From NCBI GenBank assembly GCA_910587505.1, contig CAJULD010000028.1, positions 1-36,522 of the forward strand: a stretch of DNA of 36,522 nucleotides, in the 5' to 3' direction. Below, piece after piece: positions 1-7,676 of the stretch. The position numbers were made by a program, and so were the translations under genes. The notes under the pieces are model-generated. The model saw only the letters and a list, made by a program, of their open reading frames with translations. It was not told the DNA's origin and searched no databases. This DNA comes from an uncultured Oscillospiraceae bacterium (GTDB lineage: Bacteria; Bacillota; Clostridia; Oscillospirales; Oscillospiraceae). Positions within the stretch are counted from its first letter, which is position 1. The number at the start of each line of letters is the position of its first letter.

Positions 1-9
1 TCCTTTTTG

Positions 10-44
10 ACCGCTTTACTGCTGCCAGTAAAGCGGTTTTTGTC
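10..44 (+). terminator. Rho-independent terminator at window start
   Basis: A perfect 10-bp stem (11-20 with 27-36, loop GCTGCC) is followed by TTTTTGTC. It ends a transcript that enters from the left of the window, so it separates that unseen gene from the recombinase gene. Confidence 0.8.
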
Positions 45-65
45 TCCAGTCCAAAACATAAGACA

Positions 66-94
66 TTGCTTCTCAAGTGAAAGCGTATTATAAT
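66..94 (+). promoter_or_regulatory. Sigma-A-type promoter of the recombinase gene
   Basis: TTGCTT (66-71), 17-bp spacer, TATAAT (89-94). It lies about 45 bp before the recombinase start and after the terminator, so the recombinase appears to have its own promoter. I see no sporulation sigma-factor box, but could not test one with a model. Confidence 0.55.
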
Positions 95-138
95 TCAGAT
101 ATAGTAGAACGTTTTAATATTAACAGAGAGGTTTGCCC

Positions 139-1674
139 ATGAATATTGCCGCTTACTGCCGTGTCTCTACGGAAAAAGAGGATCAGCTCAACAGTCTGGA
201 AGCCCAGAAGGAGTTCTTTTCTGCGTACACCCGGCGTACCGGCGATACCCTCATCCGCCTGTACGCAGATGAAGGTCTGTCCGGCACGAAGATCAAAAAC
301 CGCAAGGAGTTCCTGCGGATGATGGCGGACGCCGAGCACCACCTGTTCGACATGGTGGTAGTCAAAGACATCTCCCGTTTTGCCCGAAATACGGTAGACC
401 TTCTGCAAAACGTCCGCAGGCTGAAAGCCCTGGGCATCGAGACTCAGTTCCTCACCGCCAACATGACCAGCATGGGCAACAGCGAGTTTGTTTTAACCAT
501 TTTCGGCGCGCTGGCCCAGGAGGAGAGCGCCAACACCTCCAGGCGGGTGAAGTTCGGCAAAAAGCTGAACGCCGGGAAAGGCCGGGTCCCCAACATTGTC
601 TACGGCTACGACAAGACCATCGGGGACTATTTCAATCTCACCATTAACGGGGAGGAGGCCGCCGTCATCCGGCAGATCTACCACTGGTACACCCAGGAGG
701 GCTACGGTTCCGCCAAAATCGCAAACATGCTCAACGAGCGGGGCCTGAAAACCAAGCGCAACTGCCAGTGGAGCCAGAACGCCGTGGGACATATCCTCCG
801 AAACGAGCTGTATACCGGAAAAATCATTAACGGCAAGCAGGAGGTCACGGATTTTCTCACCGGCCAGAGAACGGACAAGGACGAAGCCGATTGGATCGTT
901 GTGGACAGGCCCGAGCTGCGCATTATTGACGATGAGACTTTCCAGCAGGCCCGTGAGGTCCTGCACTCCCGCCACAGCGCCTTTAAGATCACCCGGGAGC
1001 GCCAAAGCAACAAACACCTGTTCTCCACCCTCATCAAGTGCAGGGAGTGCGGCTGGTCTTTCCGCCGTACCGTCCGCACCTACAAAAACACCTATGTCCG
1101 CTGGGTCTGCTCCGGACACAACGGGCGGGGAGCCGGCAGCTGCCCCAACGCCGTCACAGTGGACGAGGAAGAGCTGATCGAGGTCCTTCAGGAATACTTC
1201 GCCGGGCTGCTGAAAGCGAAGAAATCGGTCGTCAGCCATGTGGTGAACCAGTTCCAGAAGGTCTACAGGGCCAGGGACGAGAACCTGGGCTACGAAAAGG
1301 AGCTGACCGCTCAGCTTGCCAGGCTGCAAAAGACCCGGCAGAAGTATATGGACATGTATACCGACGACCTGATCTCCCGGGACGAGCTGAACGCCAGGAT
1401 CGGCGGGATGCGCAGGGAGATCGAGCGGCTGGAGAACGAGCTGAAAATGATTTCCTGCAACCTGACCAGAGGGGAGCAGTTGGAGAGCGTTCTGGCCGGC
1501 ACCTTCAGGGAGATCGAGGACATCACCGACGTACGCCAGATGACCAATACCCGGCTCAAGCGCGTGATACAGAAGATTGAGGTGGATAAAGAGGGGAATG
1601 TTGACATTTATCTGCGCCTTTTTGGCGATTTTGGGCTGGACAGTACCGCTCTAATTAATGATAACCGTACATAA
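139..1674 (+). CDS. Large serine recombinase (site-specific integrase/excisionase)
   Basis: A 511-residue large serine recombinase that would cut and rejoin DNA at attachment sites through a phosphoserine link. The N-terminal resolvase domain (about residues 1-150) carries the catalytic R8-V-S10 motif and the conserved DISRFAR segment (R80, R83). The Recombinase domain follows (about 160-260), then a zinc ribbon with cysteines near 301, 304, 324 and 335, a coiled coil (about 375-440), and a short tail. Size and order are typical of integrases of mobile or prophage-like elements and of sigK-skin recombinases. The ATG at 139 is chosen because AGAGAGG lies 7 bases before it; the in-frame TTG at 133 is too close to that site. 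The stop falls inside the conserved part of spoIIID that follows, so the last codons read host-gene sequence in another frame. The element body would lie to the left, outside the window. Confidence 0.93.
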   Translation: MNIAAYCRVSTEKEDQLNSLEAQKEFFSAYTRRTGDTLIRLYADEGLSGTKIKNRKEFLRMMADAEHHLFDMVVVKDISRFARNTVDLLQNVRRLKALGIETQFLTANMTSMGNSEFVLTIFGALAQEESANTSRRVKFGKKLNAGKGRVPNIVYGYDKTIGDYFNLTINGEEAAVIRQIYHWYTQEGYGSAKIANMLNERGLKTKRNCQWSQNAVGHILRNELYTGKIINGKQEVTDFLTGQRTDKDEADWIVVDRPELRIIDDETFQQAREVLHSRHSAFKITRERQSNKHLFSTLIKCRECGWSFRRTVRTYKNTYVRWVCSGHNGRGAGSCPNAVTVDEEELIEVLQEYFAGLLKAKKSVVSHVVNQFQKVYRARDENLGYEKELTAQLARLQKTRQKYMDMYTDDLISRDELNARIGGMRREIERLENELKMISCNLTRGEQLESVLAGTFREIEDITDVRQMTNTRLKRVIQKIEVDKEGNVDIYLRLFGDFGLDSTALINDNRT

Positions 1675-1810
1675 GGATATTCAGGAGCGCTTGCCCCTTT
1701 ACAACAGAAGCCTCTATCTGCAGGTAAAGGAAATACTGGATGAGAACAAAGCGGAGCGGCATATCCGCGGCGGCATTGCCACCCGCCGCAAATACCGCGG
1801 CGAAGCATAA
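1658..1810 (+). CDS. spoIIID: SpoIIID, 3' gene segment only (interrupted gene)
   Basis: Read from 1658, the 50 codons match, from memory, the C-terminal half of SpoIIID, the small HTH regulator of mother-cell genes in sporulation. The stretch TVHKDIQERLP corresponds to B. subtilis TVHKDLTERLP, and VKEILDENKAERHIRGG to VKEILDYHKSIRHLRGG. Likeness starts at the TVHKD codons (1664 onward), in the middle of the recognition helix. The N-terminal part of about 40 residues is absent; upstream is recombinase coding sequence, with an in-frame stop at 1652. No good ribosome site precedes the ATG at 1658, so it is probably not a true start. Either the gene is split by an element that excises, as sigK is by skin, or it is a relic. 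See findings. Confidence 0.82.
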   Translation: MITVHKDIQERLPLYNRSLYLQVKEILDENKAERHIRGGIATRRKYRGEA

Positions 1811-1852
1811 AGGCCGGAACGCCAGGGAAAAACCGTCAGGAGGAAAGAAAAT

Positions 1853-2134
1853 ATGAAGCCCTGCCATAAACAGAATCCCAGTCTGCGCCGCCCGTCGGAG
1901 CCGTCCTGTGCTGCGGCCGCGCCCGGCGCGGCGGCCCGGACGGCTGCACCGGGCCCCAAGCCGCCGGAGGCGGCGGTCCATCGTTACGTTCACCCCATCC
2001 GCACCGCCCGGACGGCGGCGCGGCCCAGCATGGAGGAACTGCTCGGCGACGTGCTGGAGGCCCTCTCCCGCCAGTCGGAGCAGCTGGAGGAGGTGCTGCG
2101 CCGTCTGGAACGTGACAACTCTGATACAAATTAA
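1853..2134 (+). CDS. Small hypothetical protein downstream of spoIIID
   Basis: 93 codons with a very good ribosome site (AGGAGG at 1841-1846). It starts 42 bp after the spoIIID segment, so the two were probably co-transcribed before interruption. The first 60 residues are low complexity and rich in Pro, Ala and Arg. The last 35 are a Leu/Glu-rich amphipathic helix that could form a coiled coil. No family recognised. The composition also fits a G+C-rich reading frame kept open by chance, so the call rests mainly on the ribosome site and the coiled-coil end. Confidence 0.5.
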   Translation: MKPCHKQNPSLRRPSEPSCAAAAPGAAARTAAPGPKPPEAAVHRYVHPIRTARTAARPSMEELLGDVLEALSRQSEQLEEVLRRLERDNSDTN

Positions 2135-2162
2135 ACAAATGGTGACAAATTTTCCGCCCCGC

Positions 2163-2191
2163 TTGTGTTATGCTCCCGTTGAGAGTATAAT
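2163..2191 (+). promoter_or_regulatory. Promoter of the LCP gene
   Basis: TTGTGT (2163-2168), 17-bp spacer, perfect TATAAT (2186-2191), about 60 bp before the LCP start. It suggests the envelope block is transcribed independently of spoIIID. Confidence 0.55.
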
Positions 2192-2250
2192 AGGCGTTGA
2201 CGCGGCCTGTCCGCGCCGATCTCTATGGCAATACGAGGAGCATACAATCC

Positions 2251-3264
2251 ATGAGGCGCAGCAAAAGAAAAACCAGCGGCTTACAGGCTGCCGCGGTGGC
2301 GGCAGTCTGTATCCTGTTTGTCGTGACCGCCCTGGTTGGGCTGTACAAATGCTTTTCCAGGGAACCCGCCGTCCCCCGGCAGGAGACGCCCCGGAATACG
2401 CCGGAGCCGGAGGAGGACAACGCCCAGGAGCCGGGAGCCTCCGCCGTGAAAAATACGGCCCCGGAGCGGAAGGAGCGCTTCCATACCATCCTGCTGGGCG
2501 GACTGGACGATGAGAACGGCGGCAGCGATACCAACCTTCTGGTGGCGGTAGACGCCAAAAACGGCCGTATCGACGTGGTCAGCCTGCCGCGGGACACGCT
2601 GCTGAACGTATCCTGGTCGGTGAAAAAGCTGAACAACGCCTACCACCACGGCGGCTTCACCCAGACCATGGAGGAGGTATCCCGCCTGCTGGGCATTCCG
2701 GTGGACCACTATGTCACCGTGGACCTCCAGGCTTTTGTGGAGCTGGTGGACGCCATCAACGGCGTGGACTTTGACATTCCGGTGGATATGGATTACGACG
2801 ACGACTGGCAGGACCTGCACATTCATTTCCCCAAAGGGCTCCGGCATCTTGACGGCAAAGAGGCTCTTCAGGTGGTCCGCTGGCGGCAGAACAACGACGG
2901 TACCGGCTATGCCACCGCCGACATCGGCCGCATCGGCACCCAGCAGGAGTTCCTGAAGGCCGTGGCCAGACAGGCGCTGCAGGTCTCCAACTGGGACAAG
3001 ATCCGGCCGATGGCCGAAATATTCCAGAAGTGGGTGGACACGGACCTGAAGCTGGCCAATCTGGTCTGGCTGGGGGAGCAGGCTTTGACCGTGGGGAGCG
3101 ATAATATCACCTTCCACACCCTGCCCGGCGACGGGGCGGGATATTACAAGGGCGGGTCCTACTACGTGCTGGACCCGGAGGCCGTGCTGGAGATGGTCAA
3201 TACATATTTTAACCCCTACAAGCGGGAGCTGACCGGCGAGGACATGGACATTCTGGTACCTTGA
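2251..3264 (+). CDS. LytR-CpsA-Psr (LCP) family cell-wall ligase
   Basis: A 337-residue membrane-anchored LCP protein. Family members transfer polyprenyl-phosphate-linked glycopolymers, such as teichoic acids or capsule, to peptidoglycan outside the cell. There is one transmembrane segment (about residues 10-33), a variable Pro/Glu-rich linker, and then the LCP domain from about residue 77: FHTILLGGLD, the GGSDTNLL segment, and VSLPRDTLL, which holds the conserved Arg-Asp. The later KKLNNAYHHGG and the GRIGTQQEFLKA segment are also typical. The ATG at 2251 follows GAGGAG by 10 bases; a TTG at 2197 would add residues in front of the membrane anchor and lacks a ribosome site. It has its own promoter and is followed 13 bp later by the SLH protein gene. 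Confidence 0.9.
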   Translation: MRRSKRKTSGLQAAAVAAVCILFVVTALVGLYKCFSREPAVPRQETPRNTPEPEEDNAQEPGASAVKNTAPERKERFHTILLGGLDDENGGSDTNLLVAVDAKNGRIDVVSLPRDTLLNVSWSVKKLNNAYHHGGFTQTMEEVSRLLGIPVDHYVTVDLQAFVELVDAINGVDFDIPVDMDYDDDWQDLHIHFPKGLRHLDGKEALQVVRWRQNNDGTGYATADIGRIGTQQEFLKAVARQALQVSNWDKIRPMAEIFQKWVDTDLKLANLVWLGEQALTVGSDNITFHTLPGDGAGYYKGGSYYVLDPEAVLEMVNTYFNPYKRELTGEDMDILVP

Positions 3265-3277
3265 GGGGAGGTTGGCG

Positions 3278-4702
3278 ATGAAAAGCAGACAACGCTTTGC
3301 CGCGCTGGCGCTGGCGGCCGTTCTGGCGTTCAGTCCCCTGTCCGCCGGAGCGGAGGCGGTTTCCACCGGCGCGCCCGTTTATATCTATGAGGGGCAGTTT
3401 TCCGATGTGTCCGCCGGAGACTGGTACTATGAGGCGGTAAAGACCGTATATGAGCTGGGGCTGGTCCGTGGAAACGGGGGCCGCTTTGACCCGGAAGGCG
3501 AGCTGACGGGGGCGGAAGCGGCGGCCATGGCGGCCCGGCTGCGCAGCCTTCGGGAGACGGGAAGCGAGCCGGAGCCCCGGACGGACGGCCCGTGGTACCT
3601 CCCATACGTCGCCTATTTGCAGGAGGAGGGCGTTCTGGGCCGGGAGCTGGAGGGCGCCTATGACCGTCCGGCTACCCGTGCGGAGGCGGCGCATATTCTG
3701 GCGGGAGCGCTGTCCGCGGAGGAGGACCCGGTCAATCAGGAAACGGTTGCCGCCGGATACGCTGCCGGGCAGTATATCCGGGATGTGACCGGAGAGACCC
3801 CCTATGAGGAGGATATCCTGCGGCTGTACAGCTGGGGGATCACCGGCGGCGCGGACGAGAGGGGCTCGTTCCTGCCGGAGGCGCGCATCTCCCGCGCGGA
3901 AGCGGCGGCCATGGCGGCCCGGCTGGCACGGGAGGAGCTGCGGCTGACGCTGGAGTGGGAGATCCTGCCGCCCTACAGCCGGAAGGGAACAGAGCTGAAA
4001 GATCTGGTGGAAAGCGACGGGACCTTCTACGCTTCCCCCCTGCCGGAGGAGCGAGAGAAGATCCGGGCTGACATTTGCCGGATGCTTTCCCGTGGGGAGA
4101 GACGCATCAGCCTGGAGTACCCGGTGGGATCGCTGAACGGCGAGTTTGTAGACGCGCTGCTGGAGGCGTTCCTGACGGAGGTACGGGATTATGTGGAGCA
4201 GACATATAACAATGTCTCCGCCCTGTATTCCGTCCGCGGCATCTCTGCGGTCATCACCTTCTCCAGCAGCCTGTATGACGAGTCCCTGGTGGAGAAGTAC
4301 CGGGAGGAGACCATGGACTATGCCATTGCGGTCCATGACCGGCTGTGGGAGACGGGGGAGCTGACGGAGGCTATGACCGAGCAGGAGAAGGCGCGGGTCT
4401 ATTTTACCTGGATCTGCGAAAACTGCCGCTATGACCACACCTTACAGGACATGAGCCACAGCGGCTACCGCCTGTTTGACGAGGGAATTGCGGTCTGCGA
4501 CGGCTACACGGCGGCCTATAATCTGCTGCTGAAGCTGGAGGGGATCTCCTGCGGTACGTACACGGTGGGCGACCACATCTGGACCGTGGCGGTGCTGGAC
4601 GGGCGGCCCTGCCATATCGATACCACCTGGGGCGACCAGGAGGGCGGCGTGGCCTACCGGTATTTCGCCATGACCGAGCAGGATTCCCTGGCGCGGTTCT
4701 GA
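3278..4702 (+). CDS. Secreted SLH-domain protein with transglutaminase-like domain
   Basis: 474 residues. A signal peptide (about 1-25, ending in SAGAEA) is followed by three S-layer-homology repeats (about residues 36-85, 105-150, 165-220), which in this family bind pyruvylated wall polymers. After a linker comes a transglutaminase/protease-like domain. Its Cys-His-Asp triad can be placed at C407 (GIAVCDGYT), H433 (GDHIW) and D448 (HIDTTWGD). The protein is thus likely anchored on the cell wall and acts on proteins or peptides there; the substrate is unknown. The ATG at 3278 has GAGGGGAGG 6 bases ahead and is preferred over the TTG at 3272. It lies between two wall-synthesis genes. Confidence 0.88.
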   Translation: MKSRQRFAALALAAVLAFSPLSAGAEAVSTGAPVYIYEGQFSDVSAGDWYYEAVKTVYELGLVRGNGGRFDPEGELTGAEAAAMAARLRSLRETGSEPEPRTDGPWYLPYVAYLQEEGVLGRELEGAYDRPATRAEAAHILAGALSAEEDPVNQETVAAGYAAGQYIRDVTGETPYEEDILRLYSWGITGGADERGSFLPEARISRAEAAAMAARLAREELRLTLEWEILPPYSRKGTELKDLVESDGTFYASPLPEEREKIRADICRMLSRGERRISLEYPVGSLNGEFVDALLEAFLTEVRDYVEQTYNNVSALYSVRGISAVITFSSSLYDESLVEKYREETMDYAIAVHDRLWETGELTEAMTEQEKARVYFTWICENCRYDHTLQDMSHSGYRLFDEGIAVCDGYTAAYNLLLKLEGISCGTYTVGDHIWTVAVLDGRPCHIDTTWGDQEGGVAYRYFAMTEQDSLARF

Positions 4703-4733
4703 AATTTTTCTGACAGAAAGGAGCGTTTCTGCT

Positions 4734-5774
4734 TTGGATATTATTGTATTGGCCGGCGGTCTGTCCCCGGAGCGTCAGGTTTCCCTGGTCTCCGGTCAGA
4801 GCGTCTGCCGGGCGCTGCGGAGTCTGGGGCACCGGGCGGTGCTGGTGGATATGTTTATGGGGTTGGAAGAGGACGGGGCGGACCTGTTTGACGCGCCGGA
4901 CGGCCGGTGTACCCAGGAGGAGATCACGGCCGAAGCCCCCGACCTGGAGGCGGTCCGGGCCTCCCGGAGGGACAAATCGCCCAGCCTGTTCGGCCCCGGC
5001 GTGCTGGAGGCCTGCATGCGCTCGGACGCGGTGTTTCTGGGCCTCCACGGCGAGTGCGGGGAGGACGGACGGGTCCAGGCCGTCTTTGACCTGCTGGGCG
5101 TTCCCTATACCGGTTCGGGCCACCTGTCTTCCGGTATGGCGATGAACAAAGCCGTCGCCAAGCAGGTGATGGAACGCTGCGGCATCCCCACCCTGCCCTG
5201 GCGGGAGCTGGTTTACCGCCGGGAGGACATCCCCCGGCTGACCGGAGAGCTGCCCCTTCCGGCGGCGGTGAAAGCCATCAACGGCGGGTCCTCTCTGGGG
5301 CTGGCCCTGCCGGATACCAGGGAGGAGCTGGCCGGCGCGCTGGAGGAAATGCTCTCCTATGGCGGGCACGTTATCGTGGAGCGAAAGATCAAAGGCCGGG
5401 ATCTCACCGTGGGCGTGCTGGGGGACCGGTACCTGCCGGCGGTGGAGATGATCTCTCAGAATGGCGGCTATTTTGACTATGCCGCCAAGTATCAGGAGGG
5501 CCAGAGTCTGGAGGTCTGTCCTGCGGACATCACCCCGGAGCAGCAGCGGACCATGGGAGAAATGGCCCTGAAACTCCACAATGCCCTGGGCCTGCGGGCT
5601 TATTCCCGGACAGATTTTATTCTGGACGGAGAGGGGAGGGCCTGGTGCCTGGAAATCAACACCCTGCCCGGTATGACCCCCGGCAGCCTTTTGCCTAAGG
5701 AAGCCGCCGCCGCCGGATTGAGCTATCCGGAGCTGTGCCGGACGATCCTGGAGCTGTCTCTGGAGCGGGAGTAA
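4734..5774 (+). CDS. ddl: D-alanine--D-alanine ligase
   Basis: 346 residues, ATP-grasp. It makes the D-Ala-D-Ala dipeptide for peptidoglycan precursors in the cytoplasm. Visible marks are the N-terminal GGLSPERQVSL loop, HGECGEDGRVQ, the KAINGGSSLGL strand, a FDYAAKYQ omega-loop and EINTLPGMTP near the C-terminus, which holds the metal-binding Glu and Asn. The loop has Tyr rather than the His of D-Ala-D-Lac ligases, which favours the normal dipeptide over a vancomycin-resistance product. An inserted segment (about residues 40-90) makes it longer than DdlB. The start is TTG, with AAGGAG 10 bases ahead; no ATG fits. It follows the SLH gene by 31 bp. Confidence 0.92.
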   Translation: MDIIVLAGGLSPERQVSLVSGQSVCRALRSLGHRAVLVDMFMGLEEDGADLFDAPDGRCTQEEITAEAPDLEAVRASRRDKSPSLFGPGVLEACMRSDAVFLGLHGECGEDGRVQAVFDLLGVPYTGSGHLSSGMAMNKAVAKQVMERCGIPTLPWRELVYRREDIPRLTGELPLPAAVKAINGGSSLGLALPDTREELAGALEEMLSYGGHVIVERKIKGRDLTVGVLGDRYLPAVEMISQNGGYFDYAAKYQEGQSLEVCPADITPEQQRTMGEMALKLHNALGLRAYSRTDFILDGEGRAWCLEINTLPGMTPGSLLPKEAAAAGLSYPELCRTILELSLERE

Positions 5775-5780
5775 TGTAAG

Positions 5781-5820
5781 AGGAGGGGAGGAACATGGCG
5801 TTCCTCCCCTCCTGCTTTAT
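5781..5820 (+). terminator. Terminator after ddl (bidirectional hairpin)
   Basis: A perfect 14-bp stem (5781-5794 with 5800-5813, loop ATGGC) starts 6 bp after the ddl stop. The T-tract is poor (GCTTTAT). It lies between convergent ddl and the AraC gene and could serve both. Confidence 0.7.
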
Positions 5821-5851
5821 GCATGGTCAACGCGGTTATGAATACAGGCTC

Positions 5852-6772
5852 TCACTCCTGTTCAACTGCCTTGACTGTATCCGGCTTTCTCCTGACCGGA
5901 AGCCAGATGCCGCTTTCGTAGTCCGGCGAGCCGGTTTCCTTCTCCATGGAATACCATTCGACGTTGTACCCCTGGGCGATTTCAAATTCCGGATTCCCCG
6001 GCAGCCACTCCTGAAAGATTTTGGTGTTCACGCTTTGCAGGGATTCCGGCATCGGTCCGCTGCACCGGAATCTGGCCCACTCCAGGGCCGGGAAGGTGAA
6101 TACCGTCAGTCCCTCCGGGACCGGCCGCCCGTCGTACTTCCCGGCGATCAGGTAGCGGAACTGGCCGCCGCCGCAGTCGTCGATACACACGCCGTATTCT
6201 CCGATGCCGCATTCGCAGATGGCCCGCTCCAGCTCGGTCTCCGGCTTTTTTCCCTCCCACAGAGGGGCGCAGTGCGCCGCGCAGAAGGAATCCCAGAACC
6301 TGGGGATTTCCCGGTAGGACGAGTCCGTCAAAAACCGTTTCTCCACGCCGATGATCTGCCAGCTCTCCATTTTTTCTACAGTAAAGTCCATGCCTTCTCC
6401 TCCTTGTATGGTTAACGTAATTTTCAGCGGAAGGAAAGGGACAAGTTTCTCCGGCCGCCGCCGCAGCTGCGCGGGGGAAAGGCCATGGAACCGGCGGAAC
6501 GCTTTGCTGAAGCTTTCCGGCGTGTCATAGCCATAGCGGTACGCCAGGTCGATCACCTTTTCGCGTCCCGCAATGACTTCCAGCCCCGCCAGGTACAGCC
6601 GCCGGTACCGGATATATTCCCCCATGGAATATCCGGTCACCAGCCGGAACCCCTTTTGCAGGTAGAAGGGGGAGAGGTATGCCGCCCTTGCCGCGCCCTC
6701 CGCCGGGTCCTCCTCCAGCAGGTGGCTGTCCAGATAGGCGAGCGCGTTTCTCAGGGTCTCCGTCCACTCCAT
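5852..6772 (-). CDS. AraC-family regulator with GyrI-like effector domain
   Basis: 306 residues. The N-terminal AraC-type double HTH (about residues 5-110) is followed by a GyrI/SOUL-like small-molecule-binding domain (about 130-300). This Rob/BmrR-like order is common in Firmicute regulators that sense amphipathic drugs or other ligands. The start (ATG at 6772) has AAAGGAG 7 bases upstream; longer reading frames have no ribosome site. It stands alone between ddl and rpsU, convergent with the former. The target genes are not evident; the gene itself or a neighbouring transporter outside the window are the usual options. Confidence 0.87.
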   Translation of the reverse strand: MEWTETLRNALAYLDSHLLEEDPAEGAARAAYLSPFYLQKGFRLVTGYSMGEYIRYRRLYLAGLEVIAGREKVIDLAYRYGYDTPESFSKAFRRFHGLSPAQLRRRPEKLVPFLPLKITLTIQGGEGMDFTVEKMESWQIIGVEKRFLTDSSYREIPRFWDSFCAAHCAPLWEGKKPETELERAICECGIGEYGVCIDDCGGGQFRYLIAGKYDGRPVPEGLTVFTFPALEWARFRCSGPMPESLQSVNTKIFQEWLPGNPEFEIAQGYNVEWYSMEKETGSPDYESGIWLPVRRKPDTVKAVEQE

Positions 6773-6888
6773 GTCCGTTCTCCTTTCGTCTGATGAGAGC
6801 AGTTTACACGATTCCGGGTGATTCGTCATGTCTTTTCCTGGCCGGATTTGTCCGGCATCTTTCATCCGGGTCATGGATGAAACAAAAA

Positions 6889-6916
6889 GGGCGTCCGGCA
6901 AAAAACCGGACGCCTT
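6889..6916 (-). terminator. rpsU terminator
   Basis: A stem of about 9 bp (GGCGTCCGG/CCGGACGCC) with an A/T loop, followed on the minus strand by CTTTTTGTTT. It begins 9 bp after the rpsU stop. Confidence 0.85.
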
Positions 6917-6924
6917 TGCTGGAA

Positions 6925-7110
6925 TCAATAGTAACGCTTGTTGCGGTTCTTCCGAGCCGCCTCAGACTTCTTGCGGCGCTTGACGCTGGGGCTTTCGTAA
7001 TGCTCCCTGCGGCGAACCTCCGCCAGAACGCCGGCCTTGGCGCAGCTGCGCTTGAAACGCTTGAGCGCGCTGTCCAACGATTCGTTCTCCTTGACGTGGA
7101 CTTCAGACAT
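6925..7110 (-). CDS. rpsU: 30S ribosomal protein S21
   Basis: 61 residues, highly basic. It is the small-subunit protein that helps start translation. The sequence has the family pattern: an acidic/neutral start with NESLDSALKRFKR, the REHYESPSVKRRKK core and an Arg/Lys tail ending in KRYY. Length is normal for Firmicutes. GGAGGG lies about 10 bases ahead of the ATG. It has a perfect-consensus promoter and its own terminator, so it is monocistronic. Confidence 0.97.
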   Translation of the reverse strand: MSEVHVKENESLDSALKRFKRSCAKAGVLAEVRRREHYESPSVKRRKKSEAARKNRNKRYY

Positions 7111-7186
7111 CTATTTTCCCTCCCTCCGATACATCCGGTTCTGTCCAGGATGCTCTCTAGGGCCAATCATGGCTTCACAAGGTAGA

Positions 7187-7215
7187 ATTATAACCAGTTT
7201 TTCCTCATTTGTCAA
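7187..7215 (-). promoter_or_regulatory. Consensus promoter of rpsU
   Basis: On the minus strand TTGACA (7215-7210), 17-bp spacer, TATAAT (7192-7187): a perfect sigma-A consensus about 77 bp before rpsU, as expected for a strongly expressed ribosomal protein gene. Confidence 0.85.
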
Positions 7216-7304
7216 GGCATATCTTGTAAAAAATCAGAACCGGCGTGCAGGTATTGCAGTGAAGCGCAGCACCTGCACGCGATGCAGCGGAGGAAATCCC
7301 GACT

Positions 7305-7606
7305 TCATGGTTCGGCTGTGGGTGGTTTGGTCGCCTTCTTATCAGTACCCGTCCCCTGCGCCTGGCCTTCAGGATCGCCTGTTATGATGTTTCGCCGGAC
7401 TGAATCCCCCTCCGGCAGCTGCTCCAGCATCGCCTCCAGCCGGAATCCCGGACTTCCTGACTCATATTCAGAAGCTGTACCAACAGGCGAAGTGCGCAGA
7501 TTGACGGGAAAAATTTCCGTCCGGATGTCTGCTCCCGCCTGTTGGCTCAGCTTCTCAGTTCCTCATGCCGGTTTTTGATGCGCATGCCAGGCAGAACTTC
7601 TTCCAT
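7305..7606 (-). pseudogene. Possible frameshifted small gene between dapA and rpsU
   Basis: Low-confidence call. On the minus strand an ATG (7606-7604) preceded by AGGAGGGGGG opens a 19-codon frame (MEEVLPGMRIKNRHEELRS, stop at 7547). In the -1 frame, another 85 codons are open down to TGA at 7305, ending in a Pro/Thr/Lys-rich tail. A hairpin with a downstream T-run lies after it (7280-7220). One missing or extra base would join the two frames into about 100 residues. I recognise no family. It may be noise; the same stretch contains a long nested hairpin (7470-7555), which argues for RNA structure instead. Confidence 0.25.
7470..7555. repeat. Nested 86-nt inverted repeat
   Basis: AGAAGCTG (7470-7477) pairs with CAGCTTCT (7548-7555). 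Inside, CCAACAGGCG (7480-7489) pairs with CGCCTGTTGG (7536-7545), then GCAGA with TCTGC, then GACGGGAA (7503-7510) with TTTCCGTC (7514-7521). The result is one long, almost uninterrupted hairpin, in a 460-bp stretch without a sure gene. Confidence 0.7.
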
Positions 7607-7624
7607 CCCCCCTCCTGTCTGTAC

Positions 7625-7675
7625 GGAAAAGATGTCTTTTCCATGCGGAGAGGGAGGCCGGTCCGGCCTCCCTCT
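7625..7675 (-). terminator. Tandem hairpins after dapA
   Basis: A perfect 11-bp stem (7649-7659 with 7665-7675) lies directly beyond the dapA stop, and a second 8-bp stem of GGAAAAGA/TCTTTTCC follows (7625-7642). The first has no strong U-tract on the minus strand, so termination is likely but not certain. Confidence 0.6.
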
Positions 7676-7676
7676 T

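Noticed and set aside
3209..5579. Two long minus-strand frames opposite the SLH and ddl genes
   Set aside because: Shadows; no ribosome sites or recognisable domains, whereas the plus-strand genes have signal peptide and catalytic motifs.
4734..5774. Vancomycin-resistance reading of ddl together with the VanR/VanS-like pair at 28904-31514
   Set aside because: The ligase has Tyr in the omega-loop, no VanH or VanX lies nearby, and the two-component genes are 23 kb away.
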